Origin: Desulfofustis limnaeus
Lineage (GTDB): Bacteria; Desulfobacterota; Desulfobulbia; Desulfobulbales; Desulfocapsaceae
Direction: 5' to 3'
Assembly: GCF_023169885.1 (NCBI RefSeq)
Contig: NZ_AP025516.1
Location: 620,001 to 684,000 of the forward strand
DNA: 64,000 nt
Part shown: one piece after another, positions 26,659 through 36,022 of the stretch
How positions within the stretch are numbered: the stretch's first letter is position 1
Layout of the letters: each line of letters begins with the position of its first letter
Translations under genes and position numbers: made by a program
Notes under the pieces: model-generated
Database searches by the model: none
What the model was told of the DNA's origin: nothing
What the model saw: the letters and a program-made list of their open reading frames with translations, nothing else

Positions 26659-27098
26659 AAGCGACCATCATCTGCATCGGTAACCGCTTTGTTACCGCTG
26701 ATGCGGCCGGCCCGGCAGTTTACGATCGATTGCAGCAGCTTGCACTGCCAGAGCATGTCGAGGTGATCGACGGTGGCCTGCAAGGGCTGAATTTGTTGCC
26801 ACTGCTAGAACGGGGCGGACGCGTGGTGTTTGTCGATGCGGTACGCGGTTTCGCCGAGCCCGGCACCTTAGTCGTGTTGGACGGCGCTGAAGTGGCGGCT
26901 ACCGAGGGGGGTGAGCATTTCGGTCACGAGGCGGGACTGAGATACCTGCTGACGATCCTGCCGAAAGTCTGCGATGGGACTCTTCCGGAGGAAATAGCCC
27001 TGGTCGGTATCGAAGGGGCGTGGTCTCCGTCGTTGATTGATCAGGCGGCCGGGGTCAGCGTCAGGCTGGCGGTTAACGGACTTCAGGGATGCCGATAA
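26655..27098 (+). CDS. Hydrogenase maturation protease (HybD/HupD-like)
   Basis: A 147-residue protein of family M52 size. The nickel-sensing GNxxxxDxxG motif is seen as GNRFVTADAAGP, followed by VIDGGLQGLNLLPLL, VVFVDAVRG and GIEGAWSPSL. It should cut the C-terminal tail of the neighbouring large subunit once nickel is inserted. Starts at GTG 26655, overlapping the large subunit stop (GTGA), and ends by sharing a base with the kinase start (TAATG), so translation of the three is coupled. Confidence 0.85.
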   Translation: MKATIICIGNRFVTADAAGPAVYDRLQQLALPEHVEVIDGGLQGLNLLPLLERGGRVVFVDAVRGFAEPGTLVVLDGAEVAATEGGEHFGHEAGLRYLLTILPKVCDGTLPEEIALVGIEGAWSPSLIDQAAGVSVRLAVNGLQGCR

Positions 27099-29920
27099 TG
27101 GAGAGGGCCAGAAACGCTGCGCTGCAGCGGGAAATCGACATGCTGCGCCAGGAGATCAGAGTCGCCCGCGAAGCGGCTCAGCTCACCGCCGATTTCGTGG
27201 TCCGACAATTCGAGCAGACCGAGCGGATGCTGCGCCGGGTCCAAGTGGCCAACGCCGAGCGACAGGCGGTGCTCGATGCCGCCACGCAATTGTCGATCAT
27301 CGCCACCGACTTGGACGGGACCATCCGACTGTTCAGTAAGGGTGCCGCTACCCTGCTCGGCTATCGGCCGGCGGAGATGATCGACAAGCGCACGGTCCTG
27401 TCTTTGCATTGTTCCGAAGACTTGGTCCAGTACGGAGAAAAACTCAGTGGCATCGTCGGGGCCGACTTTCAGGACATGCGTGTTTTCGATCTGCTGGTCA
27501 AGCAAAAGCAGAGTCAGGCGCGGGAGTGGTCTTACGTGCGCAAAGACGGCACCCGTCTGCCGGTCAGTCTCTCCGTCACCAGCTTGCACAATCCAGACGG
27601 CAGAGTGGCCGGTTATCTCTTTGCGGCTATGGATATGACCTTGCAGAAAGAGATGGAGCGGGCCCTGATCGAGGCCAAAGAGGCGGCCGAGGCAGCCAAT
27701 GCTTCGAAGGGCGATTTCCTGGCCCGAATGAGCCATGAAATTCGGACTCCGATGAACGGCGTTATCGGTATGGCCACCTTGCTGGAGAAGACCGGCCTCG
27801 ATGTCAAGCAGCGCAGTTATGTGGAAAAGCTGATCGGTTCGGCCAACACCCTGCTGCACCTGATCAACGATATCCTCGATTTCTCGAAGATCGATGCCGG
27901 TCACCTGCGTCTCGAGCACGTGGCTTTCAACCTCGAGGACATTCTCGGCAACATTGCCAACGTGGTTGGCATGCAGGCGGAGAAAAAGGGGCTGGAATTC
28001 CTTTTTCGCATCGATCCCCGGGTTCCGAACCGGTTGATTGGCGATCCGCTGCGGCTGAGCCAGATTTTGATGAATCTGGCCGGAAACGCGGTGAAGTTCA
28101 CCGAGCATGGAGAAATAGTCGTATCTGCCCAGGTGGAAGACCAGAACCACAACGACCTAACGGTCCGTTTCTCGGTCAGAGATAGCGGCATCGGTTTGCA
28201 AGGAGATCAGGTCGACGCACTTTTTTCTGCGTTCAGCCAGGCCGATGATTCGATTACTCGGAAATATGGCGGTACCGGGTTGGGTCTGGCCATCTGTAAA
28301 CAGTTGACGGAGCTGATGGGGGGCAGGATCTGGGTGGAGAGTGAGCCGGGCAAGGGCTCTGAGTTTATTTTCACCGCCCGTCTGCAATGTGTGGAACGAC
28401 ATGACCCGGCCCGGACGATGCTCTTTGATCAACTGGTCGGGTTGAAGGCCTTGGTGGTCGATGACAACTCCATTGCCCGGGACGTGCTGTCGTCGATGCT
28501 GCGTTCCTTGAGAATCGAGGTCGATACCGCCGTGGATGGGGAATCGGCTCTCAGCCTGCTGGAACAGGCGACCCGGGACGGCGAGCCGTATGAAGTGGTC
28601 CTGCTCGATTGGATGATGCCGGGGATCGACGGTATCGAGACGGCCCGGCGCATCAGAGGGAACAAGGATATTTCGCGCATTCCCGCCATGCTGATGGTCA
28701 CCGCCAACGCCCGTGAGGATGCTTACATGGAGGCGAAGAATGCCGGGCTGGACGCCTTTCTGCTCAAACCGGTATATGCCTCCATCATGCATGACACCCT
28801 GCTCGACATCATCGGTGTCGAGACCCAGGTCAAGGTCAGCCGGATCGATGAGCACCGGCAGCAGGTGGACCTGGGCACGAGACGCGGTTCACGGATCCTG
28901 CTGGTCGATGATAACATCATCAATCAGGAGGTGGCTGCCGAGTTCCTGCAAAGCGTCGGTATGGAGGTTACCATCGCCGGGAATGGCCGGGAAGCGATCG
29001 AGATACTGAACCGGTCATCGTATGCCTTGGTGTTGATGGATATCCAGATGCCGGAAATGGACGGTCTCGAGGCCACCAGACGGATTCGTCGCCAGGAGCG
29101 TTTCCGGGATCTGCCGATCATCGCCATGACCGCCCACGCGATGACCGGGGATCGTGACAAAAGCCTGGCTGCCGGGATGAACGATCATATCACCAAACCG
29201 ATCGACCAGAAGGTCCTCTACCAGACTTTGCAGCGGTGGATACCGGCCGGGGAGCGAACCGGCTTGTCGACCCCGACGGTCGAGCAGCCGGCCGGCGACA
29301 GTGTAGTCATGCCGGAATTGCCGGGAATCGACAGCGACCAGGCGATCAGAGTGCTCAACGGCAACACCCGGCTGTTTCGTAAGATGCTCCATGAATTCAA
29401 ACATGAATATGCGTTGTTGCCGACTCGGTTGCGTGAGTTAAGCGAGACGGGGAGCTGGAGCGAGATAGGCGTGCTGGCTCATACCCTCAAAGGCGTGGCC
29501 GGTTACATTGGCGCTCCCGATCTCGGAGCGACTGCCCGGCAGTTGGAAGACGCCTTGAAGGAGGGACGGCGCGATGAGGCCGGCGGGTTACTCATCGCTT
29601 TCATCGATGCCGTCGACGCGGTGCTCTCAGCTTTGGCGGCGCTGCCGCCGTTGGTCGTCTCCCCACAACAGCCGGCTTCCCGATCTGAGAACCTCGATTC
29701 TGAACAGCAAGGCGAGCTGCTACGTGCTCTGATTGGGCAGCTGGAAAGGGGTGAGGCGGGTGCCGAACAAGGGTTTACAGAGCTTCGTGAACAGCTGCAG
29801 GTGGTCGGGGGCGAACCGCTGCTGCAAATGATCGAACAGAAGATCGACGATATCGAATATGAAGAAGCGGCGGCAGCTGCCCGCGAGCTGCTCATGCTTC
29901 TCGAACAACAGACGGAATAA
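27098..29920 (+). CDS. Soluble PAS hybrid histidine kinase with two receivers and HPt
   Basis: A 940-residue cytosolic kinase. Order: coiled N-terminus (1-65), PAS (about 65-185), HisKA with MSHEIRTPMNG (His near 213), HATPase (RDSGIGL, GTGLGLAI), receiver 1 (LLDWMMPGIDG, Asp near 504), receiver 2 (LMDIQMPEMDG, Asp near 647) and a C-terminal HPt with LAHTLKGVAGYIG (His near 795). There is no membrane segment and no obvious input domain beyond PAS, so a protein partner is plausible. ATG 27098 overlaps the protease stop as TAATG; ATG 27089 is too close to AGGG. The GGDEF regulator follows seven bases after the stop. I infer it reads the redox state of the upstream hydrogenase. Confidence 0.93.
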   Translation: MERARNAALQREIDMLRQEIRVAREAAQLTADFVVRQFEQTERMLRRVQVANAERQAVLDAATQLSIIATDLDGTIRLFSKGAATLLGYRPAEMIDKRTVLSLHCSEDLVQYGEKLSGIVGADFQDMRVFDLLVKQKQSQAREWSYVRKDGTRLPVSLSVTSLHNPDGRVAGYLFAAMDMTLQKEMERALIEAKEAAEAANASKGDFLARMSHEIRTPMNGVIGMATLLEKTGLDVKQRSYVEKLIGSANTLLHLINDILDFSKIDAGHLRLEHVAFNLEDILGNIANVVGMQAEKKGLEFLFRIDPRVPNRLIGDPLRLSQILMNLAGNAVKFTEHGEIVVSAQVEDQNHNDLTVRFSVRDSGIGLQGDQVDALFSAFSQADDSITRKYGGTGLGLAICKQLTELMGGRIWVESEPGKGSEFIFTARLQCVERHDPARTMLFDQLVGLKALVVDDNSIARDVLSSMLRSLRIEVDTAVDGESALSLLEQATRDGEPYEVVLLDWMMPGIDGIETARRIRGNKDISRIPAMLMVTANAREDAYMEAKNAGLDAFLLKPVYASIMHDTLLDIIGVETQVKVSRIDEHRQQVDLGTRRGSRILLVDDNIINQEVAAEFLQSVGMEVTIAGNGREAIEILNRSSYALVLMDIQMPEMDGLEATRRIRRQERFRDLPIIAMTAHAMTGDRDKSLAAGMNDHITKPIDQKVLYQTLQRWIPAGERTGLSTPTVEQPAGDSVVMPELPGIDSDQAIRVLNGNTRLFRKMLHEFKHEYALLPTRLRELSETGSWSEIGVLAHTLKGVAGYIGAPDLGATARQLEDALKEGRRDEAGGLLIAFIDAVDAVLSALAALPPLVVSPQQPASRSENLDSEQQGELLRALIGQLERGEAGAEQGFTELREQLQVVGGEPLLQMIEQKIDDIEYEEAAAAARELLMLLEQQTE

Positions 29921-29927
29921 TCAGGCG

Positions 29928-30869
29928 ATGTACGAGAATCCCCGAATCTTGATTGTTGACGACGAGAAAATGAATCTCAAGGTCCTTGCCGACCTGCTCA
30001 AGGAAGATTATGTGCCGGTATTGGCCCGTAACGGCGAACAGGCCATTCAGCATGCCTTGAGCGATACGCCGCCGGATCTCATCCTGCTCGATGTCATCAT
30101 GCCGCAGATGGGCGGGTACGAGGTTATCAAGTATCTGAAAAATAACGATAAAACAAAAAATATTCCGGTTATCTTCGTCACGGCTCTCAGTTCCACCGAG
30201 GACGAGGAGTTCGGTCTGCGTCTCGGGGCTGTCGACTACATCACCAAACCGTTCAGCCCGCCTATCGTCAAGATCCGGATCCGCAATCACCTACGCATCG
30301 TTCACCAGTATAAACTACTTGATCAGCTGGCACACCTCGATGGTTTGACGGAAATTTGCAACCGCAGACGTTTCGAAGAAGAGTTCAAAAAGGAATGGGA
30401 CCGGTCTCTGCGCAACCGATTGCCCTTCTCGCTGGCCATGATCGATGTGGACTATTTCAAACAATACAATGACCATTATGGTCATGCCATGGGTGATCTG
30501 GCTTTGCAGCGGATTGCCAAGGCCCTGTCCGAGGTGCTCAGGCGACCGGCGGATTTTATCGCCCGCTACGGTGGGGAAGAGTTTGTCATGCTGATGCCGG
30601 AAACCGACCACCAGGGAGCCCTGCAGGTGGCCGAACATTCCCTGAAAAAGGTGGTTGGCCTGGCAATCCCACATCATTATTCCCGGGCTGCCGATTACAT
30701 CACCGTCAGTATCGGCTTGTCGACCATCCATCCGGCAGTAGCAGCCTCACAGAAGACCTTCCTCGCCACCGCCGACCAAAATCTCTACCGCGCCAAAGAG
30801 GGTGGGCGCAACCGCGTCGTCGGGAGCGTTATCAGCCGTGATGCGGTGTCACTTCAACATCTTTGCTAA
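29928..30869 (+). CDS. REC-GGDEF response regulator (diguanylate cyclase)
   Basis: A 313-residue protein: receiver domain (ILIVDDE, acceptor Asp in LILLDVIMP near residue 54, Lys in ITKPF) and a GGDEF domain with IDVDYFKQYNDHYGH and an intact RYGGEEF near residue 215. An RPAD sequence lies exactly five residues before GGEEF, the expected I-site for product inhibition. The protein should make cyclic di-GMP when phosphorylated. The frame opens at 29859 inside the kinase gene; ATG 29928 begins the receiver. As last gene of the hydrogenase-kinase unit it is the likely output. Confidence 0.94.
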   Translation: MYENPRILIVDDEKMNLKVLADLLKEDYVPVLARNGEQAIQHALSDTPPDLILLDVIMPQMGGYEVIKYLKNNDKTKNIPVIFVTALSSTEDEEFGLRLGAVDYITKPFSPPIVKIRIRNHLRIVHQYKLLDQLAHLDGLTEICNRRRFEEEFKKEWDRSLRNRLPFSLAMIDVDYFKQYNDHYGHAMGDLALQRIAKALSEVLRRPADFIARYGGEEFVMLMPETDHQGALQVAEHSLKKVVGLAIPHHYSRAADYITVSIGLSTIHPAVAASQKTFLATADQNLYRAKEGGRNRVVGSVISRDAVSLQHLC

Positions 30870-31002
30870 ACCCGGATGCTCGTCTGGCTGCGGCTGTCCA
30901 TTTGGCGGATGGAGTCTGGTCGTGCTTCTTTCCAGGTGACAAAGACTCCGTCGCGTTGCTTGTATGCCAGGAAGTCTGAGGTTTTTCCAGGATCACCTCC
31001 GG

Positions 31003-31914
31003 TCATGATGACGAGGTGGTCTTCTCGGGTAGTGCGCCGATGGCGTGCAGAGCGCGTTGCACCTCTTCCAGAGCCTCTTCGCTCAGTGGAGCCTGGGGCG
31101 GCAGCGGGTCGCCAACCGGGTAGCCTTGCAGGTGCAGGCCGCCCTTGATGCAGGCGGCCAGATTGTAGCGAGCAAAAGCTTGGTTCAATCCCCAGAGGCG
31201 CCGTTGCAGGCGCATGGCGTTATCCCAGTCGGCACGACAGCAGAGGTTGTAAAGTTCAACGCTCTGCCGCGGCGCCAGACAAGCCGGTCCGGCCATCCAG
31301 CCGACGCCACCTATCATCATCACGCAAGCAGGGATATGTGCTGAGGCGGCGAAGATTTTCATTCGTCCTTCGACTCGATTGATGATCGACAGCAGGCGTC
31401 CGGTGTTGGACGAGGCGTCTTTGATGTAGCTGATGTTGTCGATATGGCTGAGACGGTCGATGGTCGGCAGGCTCAGGTCGGAACGTTGGAAATTGGGGTT
31501 GGTGTAAAGAACCACCGGCAGTGACACGCTATCGGCAATGGCCTTGAAATAACGGTACACTCCTTCGTCGGTAACCGGGAAGTAGGCTTCAAGAATGGCC
31601 AGAATTCCAGCGCAGCCCAGATCTTCATACGCCTTTGCCTGAGAGACGGCATCAGCTATGGTCGTTGCCGCTACCCCCGCCACGACCGGGACTCTTCCCG
31701 CTGCGGCGGCCAGTACGATTTCGACGATGCGCCGTCGTTGCGGCCAGGAAAGGTAAGCGAATTCGCCGGTGGAGCCGAGCGGCGTCAAGCCGTGGACGCC
31801 GGCTTTGATCAGGTCGTCACAGAGCCTGGTCAGGACTTCTTCGCTAATGTCACCGGATGGGCCGATCGGCGAGACAAGGTAGGGGAAAACGCCGTGAAAA
31901 GAGTGGTCACTCAT
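31003..31914 (-). CDS. DapA-family (dihydrodipicolinate synthase/N-acetylneuraminate lyase) protein
   Basis: A 303-residue class I aldolase/lyase. [19 protein letters not shown] matches the substrate-binding GGTGE region, [11 protein letters not shown] holds the catalytic Tyr, and [13 protein letters not shown] carries the Schiff-base Lys. Members condense or split pyruvate with an aldehyde; the lysine pathway enzyme is only one option and no lysine genes are adjacent. ATG 31914 is preferred to TTG 31917 because GGAG lies six bases upstream. It is the second gene after the small anchored protein at 32057. Confidence 0.88.
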   Translation of the reverse strand: MSDHSFHGVFPYLVSPIGPSGDISEEVLTRLCDDLIKAGVHGLTPLGSTGEFAYLSWPQRRRIVEIVLAAAAGRVPVVAGVAATTIADAVSQAKAYEDLGCAGILAILEAYFPVTDEGVYRYFKAIADSVSLPVVLYTNPNFQRSDLSLPTIDRLSHIDNISYIKDASSNTGRLLSIINRVEGRMKIFAASAHIPACVMMIGGVGWMAGPACLAPRQSVELYNLCCRADWDNAMRLQRRLWGLNQAFARYNLAACIKGGLHLQGYPVGDPLPPQAPLSEEALEEVQRALHAIGALPEKTTSSS

Positions 31915-32056
31915 CAATCGCTCCGAGTTTGCAAGGAAGAAGTGGACGGGGAAGCAGCGACCCGTGGTCCGTCGGTCGTGCCTGGTGCTGAGTCTTTGCC
32001 ACTATACCTGTGCCGCGTGGCGTCCGCAAGGGAGAGCCTCCAGAATCCACGCCATC

Positions 32057-32512
32057 TCATGGTCGGTCGGTGGTGGGAGCAAGACGACGGATGGTCGTGA
32101 CCGCCTCACGCGGGATCTCGGTGCGGATGCCCGATGCTGATGTGAGAATGAGCCGGTCGGGTTGAATGGTGAGGTGGGGGACGACCAACGAACCGCCGGA
32201 AGCGAGCTCTACGTAGTACAGGTATGCTCTGTCGGATTCGCTCGTGGTTTGTTCGTGGTCCTGCACCTGCCGAGTCGCCATCTCTCGGGTGACACGGTCA
32301 AGCATTTCGGCGGTGACGACCAGCTCGGTCTCAGGGGTTTTCGATTTGGTTGCGTGGAGCCACAGGGCGGTGTGCCGGTCCGGAGGGCTGGTGAGAACCG
32401 TCCGCCATGTCGCCGGTACCTCGAACAGCAGCGAAAACAGAAAAACAGTGAGCACAACTGCTGCTTTGACGGGGACCCCGATGATTGTAAGAGGCGGTGC
32501 CGGTTCGTTCAT
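32057..32512 (-). CDS. Membrane-anchored protein of unknown function
   Basis: A 151-residue protein with a hydrophobic segment at about residues 10-30 (no clear cleavage site) and a polar domain of about 115 residues, partly helical then beta-like near SLVVPHLTIQPDRLILTS. No known family recognised. It is divergent from pgl-zwf and upstream of the DapA-family gene, about 140 bases away, perhaps on the same transcript. Confidence 0.65.
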   Translation of the reverse strand: MNEPAPPLTIIGVPVKAAVVLTVFLFSLLFEVPATWRTVLTSPPDRHTALWLHATKSKTPETELVVTAEMLDRVTREMATRQVQDHEQTTSESDRAYLYYVELASGGSLVVPHLTIQPDRLILTSASGIRTEIPREAVTTIRRLAPTTDRP

Positions 32513-32571
32513 ATTTGATCGTGAGCGGTTCCGACGTTCCTGGCGAAAGACGGAACCGTTTGGGATGACGG

Positions 32572-32600
32572 TTGTTTTTTAATCGTTGTTTTGCTATACG
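32572..32600 (+). promoter_or_regulatory. Probable sigma-70 promoter of pgl-zwf
   Basis: TTGTTT and TATACG separated by 17 bases, about 40 bases ahead of the pgl start. The surrounding sequence is AT-rich compared with the genes. Confidence 0.4.
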
Positions 32601-32641
32601 GATGATAGGTGTTATCCGGAAAAAAATCCAGAGGGACAGAG

Positions 32642-33325
32642 ATGATCATTCGCGGCAGTCGAGCGGAGTTGGGACGGAAAGCGGCCGTGATTATCGCTGA
32701 GGCCCTCAGAAGCGTGTTGGAACAACGTCCGTTGGCGGTCCTCGGTGTGGTCGGTGGCTCGAGTGTCGGGGGCGTGCTTGGCCACCTGGGTGAGCAGCCG
32801 CTGGCCTTCAATCGCGTACACCTGTTCATGATCGACGAGCGATTGGTTCCACTTACCCATCCGGACTCGAATTTTCAGTTGGTGGCCTCTTTTGTCGAGC
32901 CGTATCTGCCGGAGGCAAACCTGCACCCCTATCACCATGACGAAGCTGATCCGGGGGCTTCGCTGGAACGCTATCGGCGCCTGTTGGTCGATTACGGCGG
33001 CCGTTTCGACGTGGCCTTGCTGTCGGCTGGCGCCGATGGTCACATCGCCTCGTTGTTCCCTGAACATGAAACGATTCGAAGCGACCAACCGTTCTTTTTG
33101 CTCACCGCAACCGCGCCGAAACCGCCGCCGGGGCGGATGAGTGCTTCAAAGACCTTGATCGGCAATGCCGGCAGTGTCGTCTTGTTGTTTTTCGGGCATG
33201 AAAAACGTGCCGCCTTCATCGATTTTCTCGCTGATGAACACGCTGTCGAGCACTGTCCGGCCAGGCTGGTGAAGCGCGTTTCCGAGCGGTTTATTCTCAC
33301 GGATTGTAGTGAAGGATCTGCATGA
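32642..33325 (+). CDS. pgl: 6-phosphogluconolactonase
   Basis: A 227-residue DevB/Pgl protein of usual length. Seen are VGGSSVGGVLGHL, VHLFMIDERLVPLTHPDSN near residue 60 and LLSAGADGHIASLFPEH, the family's loop with the GxDGHxxSLFP signature. It hydrolyses 6-phosphogluconolactone, step two of the oxidative pentose phosphate route, in the cytosol. ATG 32642 follows GAGGG with six bases spacing. Its stop overlaps the zwf start (ATGA). Confidence 0.93.
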   Translation: MIIRGSRAELGRKAAVIIAEALRSVLEQRPLAVLGVVGGSSVGGVLGHLGEQPLAFNRVHLFMIDERLVPLTHPDSNFQLVASFVEPYLPEANLHPYHHDEADPGASLERYRRLLVDYGGRFDVALLSAGADGHIASLFPEHETIRSDQPFFLLTATAPKPPPGRMSASKTLIGNAGSVVLLFFGHEKRAAFIDFLADEHAVEHCPARLVKRVSERFILTDCSEGSA

Positions 33326-34821
33326 AACAGGACAAACAATTGATCGTCATTTTCGGAGCCACGGGCGATCTGGCGAAAAGAAAGTTGCTGCCGGCTCTGC
33401 TGCGGCTGTTGCGCCGGGGGGAACTGGGAGCGGCAACGCCGATCGTTTGTCTGGGCCGCAAAGACCTTGCCACGGCGCAGTATTTTGAGTGGTTGCAGAT
33501 GGAGCGATTTCTTCCTGACGACGAACCTGAGGTATTGCAGCGGTTTGCCCGGTTGCTCCATTATCGCCGGTTTGATCTGGAATCTGGGACAGACCAGTGC
33601 TTGCGAGAGATCCTGGCGTCGTTTGCCGATGTCTTTGCTGCCGGAAACATGCTCTTTTATTTAGCCCTGCCAACGGACACCTTTACCGCTGTGGCACGTT
33701 TGCTCAAACCCCTCTTGCAGGGCCCCGGCTGGAAACGGGTGGTTTTCGAGAAGCCGTTCGGCTCCGACCTGCCCTCCGCTGAGCGGCTCAATGCGGTGAT
33801 TTCGTCGGCCATGAACGAGGAGCAGATCTTTCGTGTCGACCATTATCTTGGCAAGGAATTGGTGCAGAACATCCTTTTCCTTCGTTTCGCCAACGAGATC
33901 TTCTGCTGCTCCTGGAATCGTGATGCGATCGACAACGTTCAGATCACGGTGAGCGAGACCCTCGGCGTCGAAGAGCGTGCCGGATATTACGATGGCAGCG
34001 GCGCCATCCGGGATATGCTGCAGAATCATCTCCTCCAGTTGCTGTCCTTCACCGCCATGGAACCGCCCGGGAGTGGTAGTTCCGACGCTATCCGCGACGA
34101 GGCGGCACGAGTGCTTGAAAAGCTTCGCCGGCCCATGGCGGAGGACGTGGTGGTTGGTCAATATGGAGGAGGAGCGGTTGGAGATCAGGTCATCCGCCCG
34201 TATGTGCAGGAGGACGGTGTGCCTGCCGATTCATCCACCGAGACCTATGTGGCTGTACGCGCCTTTGTCGACACCCCGCGCTGGCAGGATGTGCCGTTTT
34301 ACCTGAGAACCGGCAAGCGGCTGGACCGTCGTTATGCAGAAATTCGGATCATCTTCAAGCAGCACCGCTGCGATGGGATGGTTCGTAACGATAAACCAAA
34401 TATGATCGTTATCCGAATCCAGCCCGACGAGGGGATTGCCCTGGCTTTCAATGTCCGTAGACCCGGTTCGGAAAACGAGTCCGAATCGGTCCTCATGGAT
34501 TTCTGTCATCATTGTCATTTTGGTCCGAACACACCGGAGGCTTACGAAGCGATCATGGCCAGCGTCATGCGCGGCGACCCGCTTTTGTTTACGCGTTGGG
34601 ATTGGCTGCAGGCGAGCTGGCGATACATTGATCAGCTTCGGGCGGTGATGCCGACGGTGGCAGTGTATCAGCCGGGAACCTCCGGTCCCGCTGAGGCCGA
34701 TGAATTGCTGCGCATCGATGGTCGGTCGTGGCTGCAGCCGATGTCGGAGCGCCGCCGCTTTACGATCGACACCCTTACCGGACGGGCCAGCGGCAGCCCC
34801 TTGCCCCTGAAAAGTGACTGA
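33322..34821 (+). CDS. zwf: Glucose-6-phosphate 1-dehydrogenase
   Basis: A 499-residue enzyme of usual length. The NADP-binding FGATGDLAKRKLLPAL starts near residue 10, VFEKPFGSD follows, and the active-site DHYLGKE begins near residue 173. It oxidises glucose-6-phosphate to 6-phosphogluconolactone, feeding NADPH formation. It is translationally coupled to pgl. 6-phosphogluconate dehydrogenase is not in the window. No terminator is visible after the gene. Confidence 0.95.
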   Translation: MKQDKQLIVIFGATGDLAKRKLLPALLRLLRRGELGAATPIVCLGRKDLATAQYFEWLQMERFLPDDEPEVLQRFARLLHYRRFDLESGTDQCLREILASFADVFAAGNMLFYLALPTDTFTAVARLLKPLLQGPGWKRVVFEKPFGSDLPSAERLNAVISSAMNEEQIFRVDHYLGKELVQNILFLRFANEIFCCSWNRDAIDNVQITVSETLGVEERAGYYDGSGAIRDMLQNHLLQLLSFTAMEPPGSGSSDAIRDEAARVLEKLRRPMAEDVVVGQYGGGAVGDQVIRPYVQEDGVPADSSTETYVAVRAFVDTPRWQDVPFYLRTGKRLDRRYAEIRIIFKQHRCDGMVRNDKPNMIVIRIQPDEGIALAFNVRRPGSENESESVLMDFCHHCHFGPNTPEAYEAIMASVMRGDPLLFTRWDWLQASWRYIDQLRAVMPTVAVYQPGTSGPAEADELLRIDGRSWLQPMSERRRFTIDTLTGRASGSPLPLKSD

Positions 34822-35203
34822 TGCTGCCGTCAATCGTCGCAGATGAAACCGCTTGACACCAATGTAGCACCCGGTTACCTTGAAAGTAATTAATGAATTG
34901 ATTAATCAATGCGCGCTCGGGTGCTGCATCGTAGTACCTGGAACTTCGTTGTTTTTCACCAGTTTCCCTGCTCATAGCGGTTGATTTTAGCGCTTCGATC
35001 TGTCACTATGGGCTCGTTATTCGTCCCGCAGAGGGGCAGGTCCTGCCGTGTTACGTCTTCGAGGGGTGGCGATGGCTGCCTTGGTGAGGGGATAGCGGCA
35101 CGAACCGGGAGCCGGTGAGCGAGATACGAAACGCTGTACCGGAGAATGACGTGAAACGGCGCTGTGGACGGTCGATCCGGTGGAACCATTACGAGAGTAA
35201 GAA
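34822..35203. other. Intergenic region before the redox module
   Basis: About 380 bases. It holds a possible sigma-70 promoter and a 14-base perfect palindrome near the start (listed separately), then about 290 bases of untranslated leader with no recognised riboswitch. The long leader is unusual and could be structured. Confidence 0.5.
34853..34910 (+). promoter_or_regulatory. Possible promoter with palindromic operator
   Basis: A perfect TTGACA at 34853 is followed, after 17 bases, by a weak TACCTT. Just downstream is the perfect 14-base palindrome ATTGATTAATCAAT (34897-34910), placed where a repressor would block initiation. It probably serves the ferredoxin-hexaheme cytochrome unit. Confidence 0.4.
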
Positions 35204-35956
35204 ATGAAAATCAAAGAACTGGAAGCCTTGCAAGCTGAATCTCCCGACACCCTGCCGTCCAGACAGCGACGGGATTTTCTGAAGATGGGGTTGGCGGTAA
35301 CCGGTGTTTACCTTGGTGGTGCCGTCCTGTCCCTGACGTCGGTCATCGACGCCCGGGCCGATAGCGTTGTTCCCAAGCGCGGGAAGTATCCCTACAGCCC
35401 ACATTACAGCATGGTTTTGCGGGAACATCTGTGTGTCGACTGTGAGCTGTGCAAAGATGCCTGCGTCAAGACCAACCATGTGCCGCCTTACGGCTTCCGC
35501 ACCACCATTCTCGAGCGAAGACGCGATATTGTCGATGGCGGTCAGGAAACCATTTTCATGCCGGTTCTGTGTAATCAGTGCAACCGTCCGCCATGCGTTC
35601 GCGTCTGTCCGACAACCGCCACTTGGAAAGACGAAAAGACCGGTATCGTGGTCATGAAGAATGACCGCTGTATCGGCTGTAAGACCTGTATGGCGGCATG
35701 CCCCTACAATGCCCGCTACTTTAACGAAGAAACGCGTGCTGTGGATAAATGTGACTTCTGCTGGGAAAGCAGATTGTCCAAAGGAGAGACCAACCCGGCC
35801 TGTGTGGAGGCATGCCCCGCCGATGTCCGGGTGTTCGGTGATCTGAGTGACCCGAAAAGCAGGGTCTACCAGCTTGTGCATTCCCCCGGTACGATTGTGT
35901 GGGTACTGCGTCCGGAAACCGGGGCCATTCCCAACGTATTCTATATCAATACCTGA
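35204..35956 (+). CDS. Tat-exported four-cluster ferredoxin subunit (HybA/HmcB/CbcT-like)
   Basis: A 250-residue iron-sulfur protein with twin-arginine signal RRDFLKMG (residues 22-29). Four Cys groups follow: CVDCELCKDAC, CNQCNRPPCVRVC, CIGCKTCMAAC with CPYN, and CDFCWESR...CVEAC, giving ligands for four [4Fe-4S] clusters. Such subunits carry electrons between an NrfD membrane partner and multiheme cytochromes on the periplasmic side. The next genes encode a hexaheme cytochrome and, after a gap, NrfD. Only GAGAG lies before the start as a weak ribosome binding site. Confidence 0.92.
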   Translation: MKIKELEALQAESPDTLPSRQRRDFLKMGLAVTGVYLGGAVLSLTSVIDARADSVVPKRGKYPYSPHYSMVLREHLCVDCELCKDACVKTNHVPPYGFRTTILERRRDIVDGGQETIFMPVLCNQCNRPPCVRVCPTTATWKDEKTGIVVMKNDRCIGCKTCMAACPYNARYFNEETRAVDKCDFCWESRLSKGETNPACVEACPADVRVFGDLSDPKSRVYQLVHSPGTIVWVLRPETGAIPNVFYINT

Positions 35957-36022
35957 GGTGCGTCGACAGACGTCACGCAACCATGAACCAATTATACCAG
36001 TGACGTTCGGGAGGACCGGACG

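Noticed and set aside
27083-28150. 355-codon reverse frame across the hybrid kinase
   Set aside because: The forward frame carries all kinase motifs; the reverse one matches nothing.
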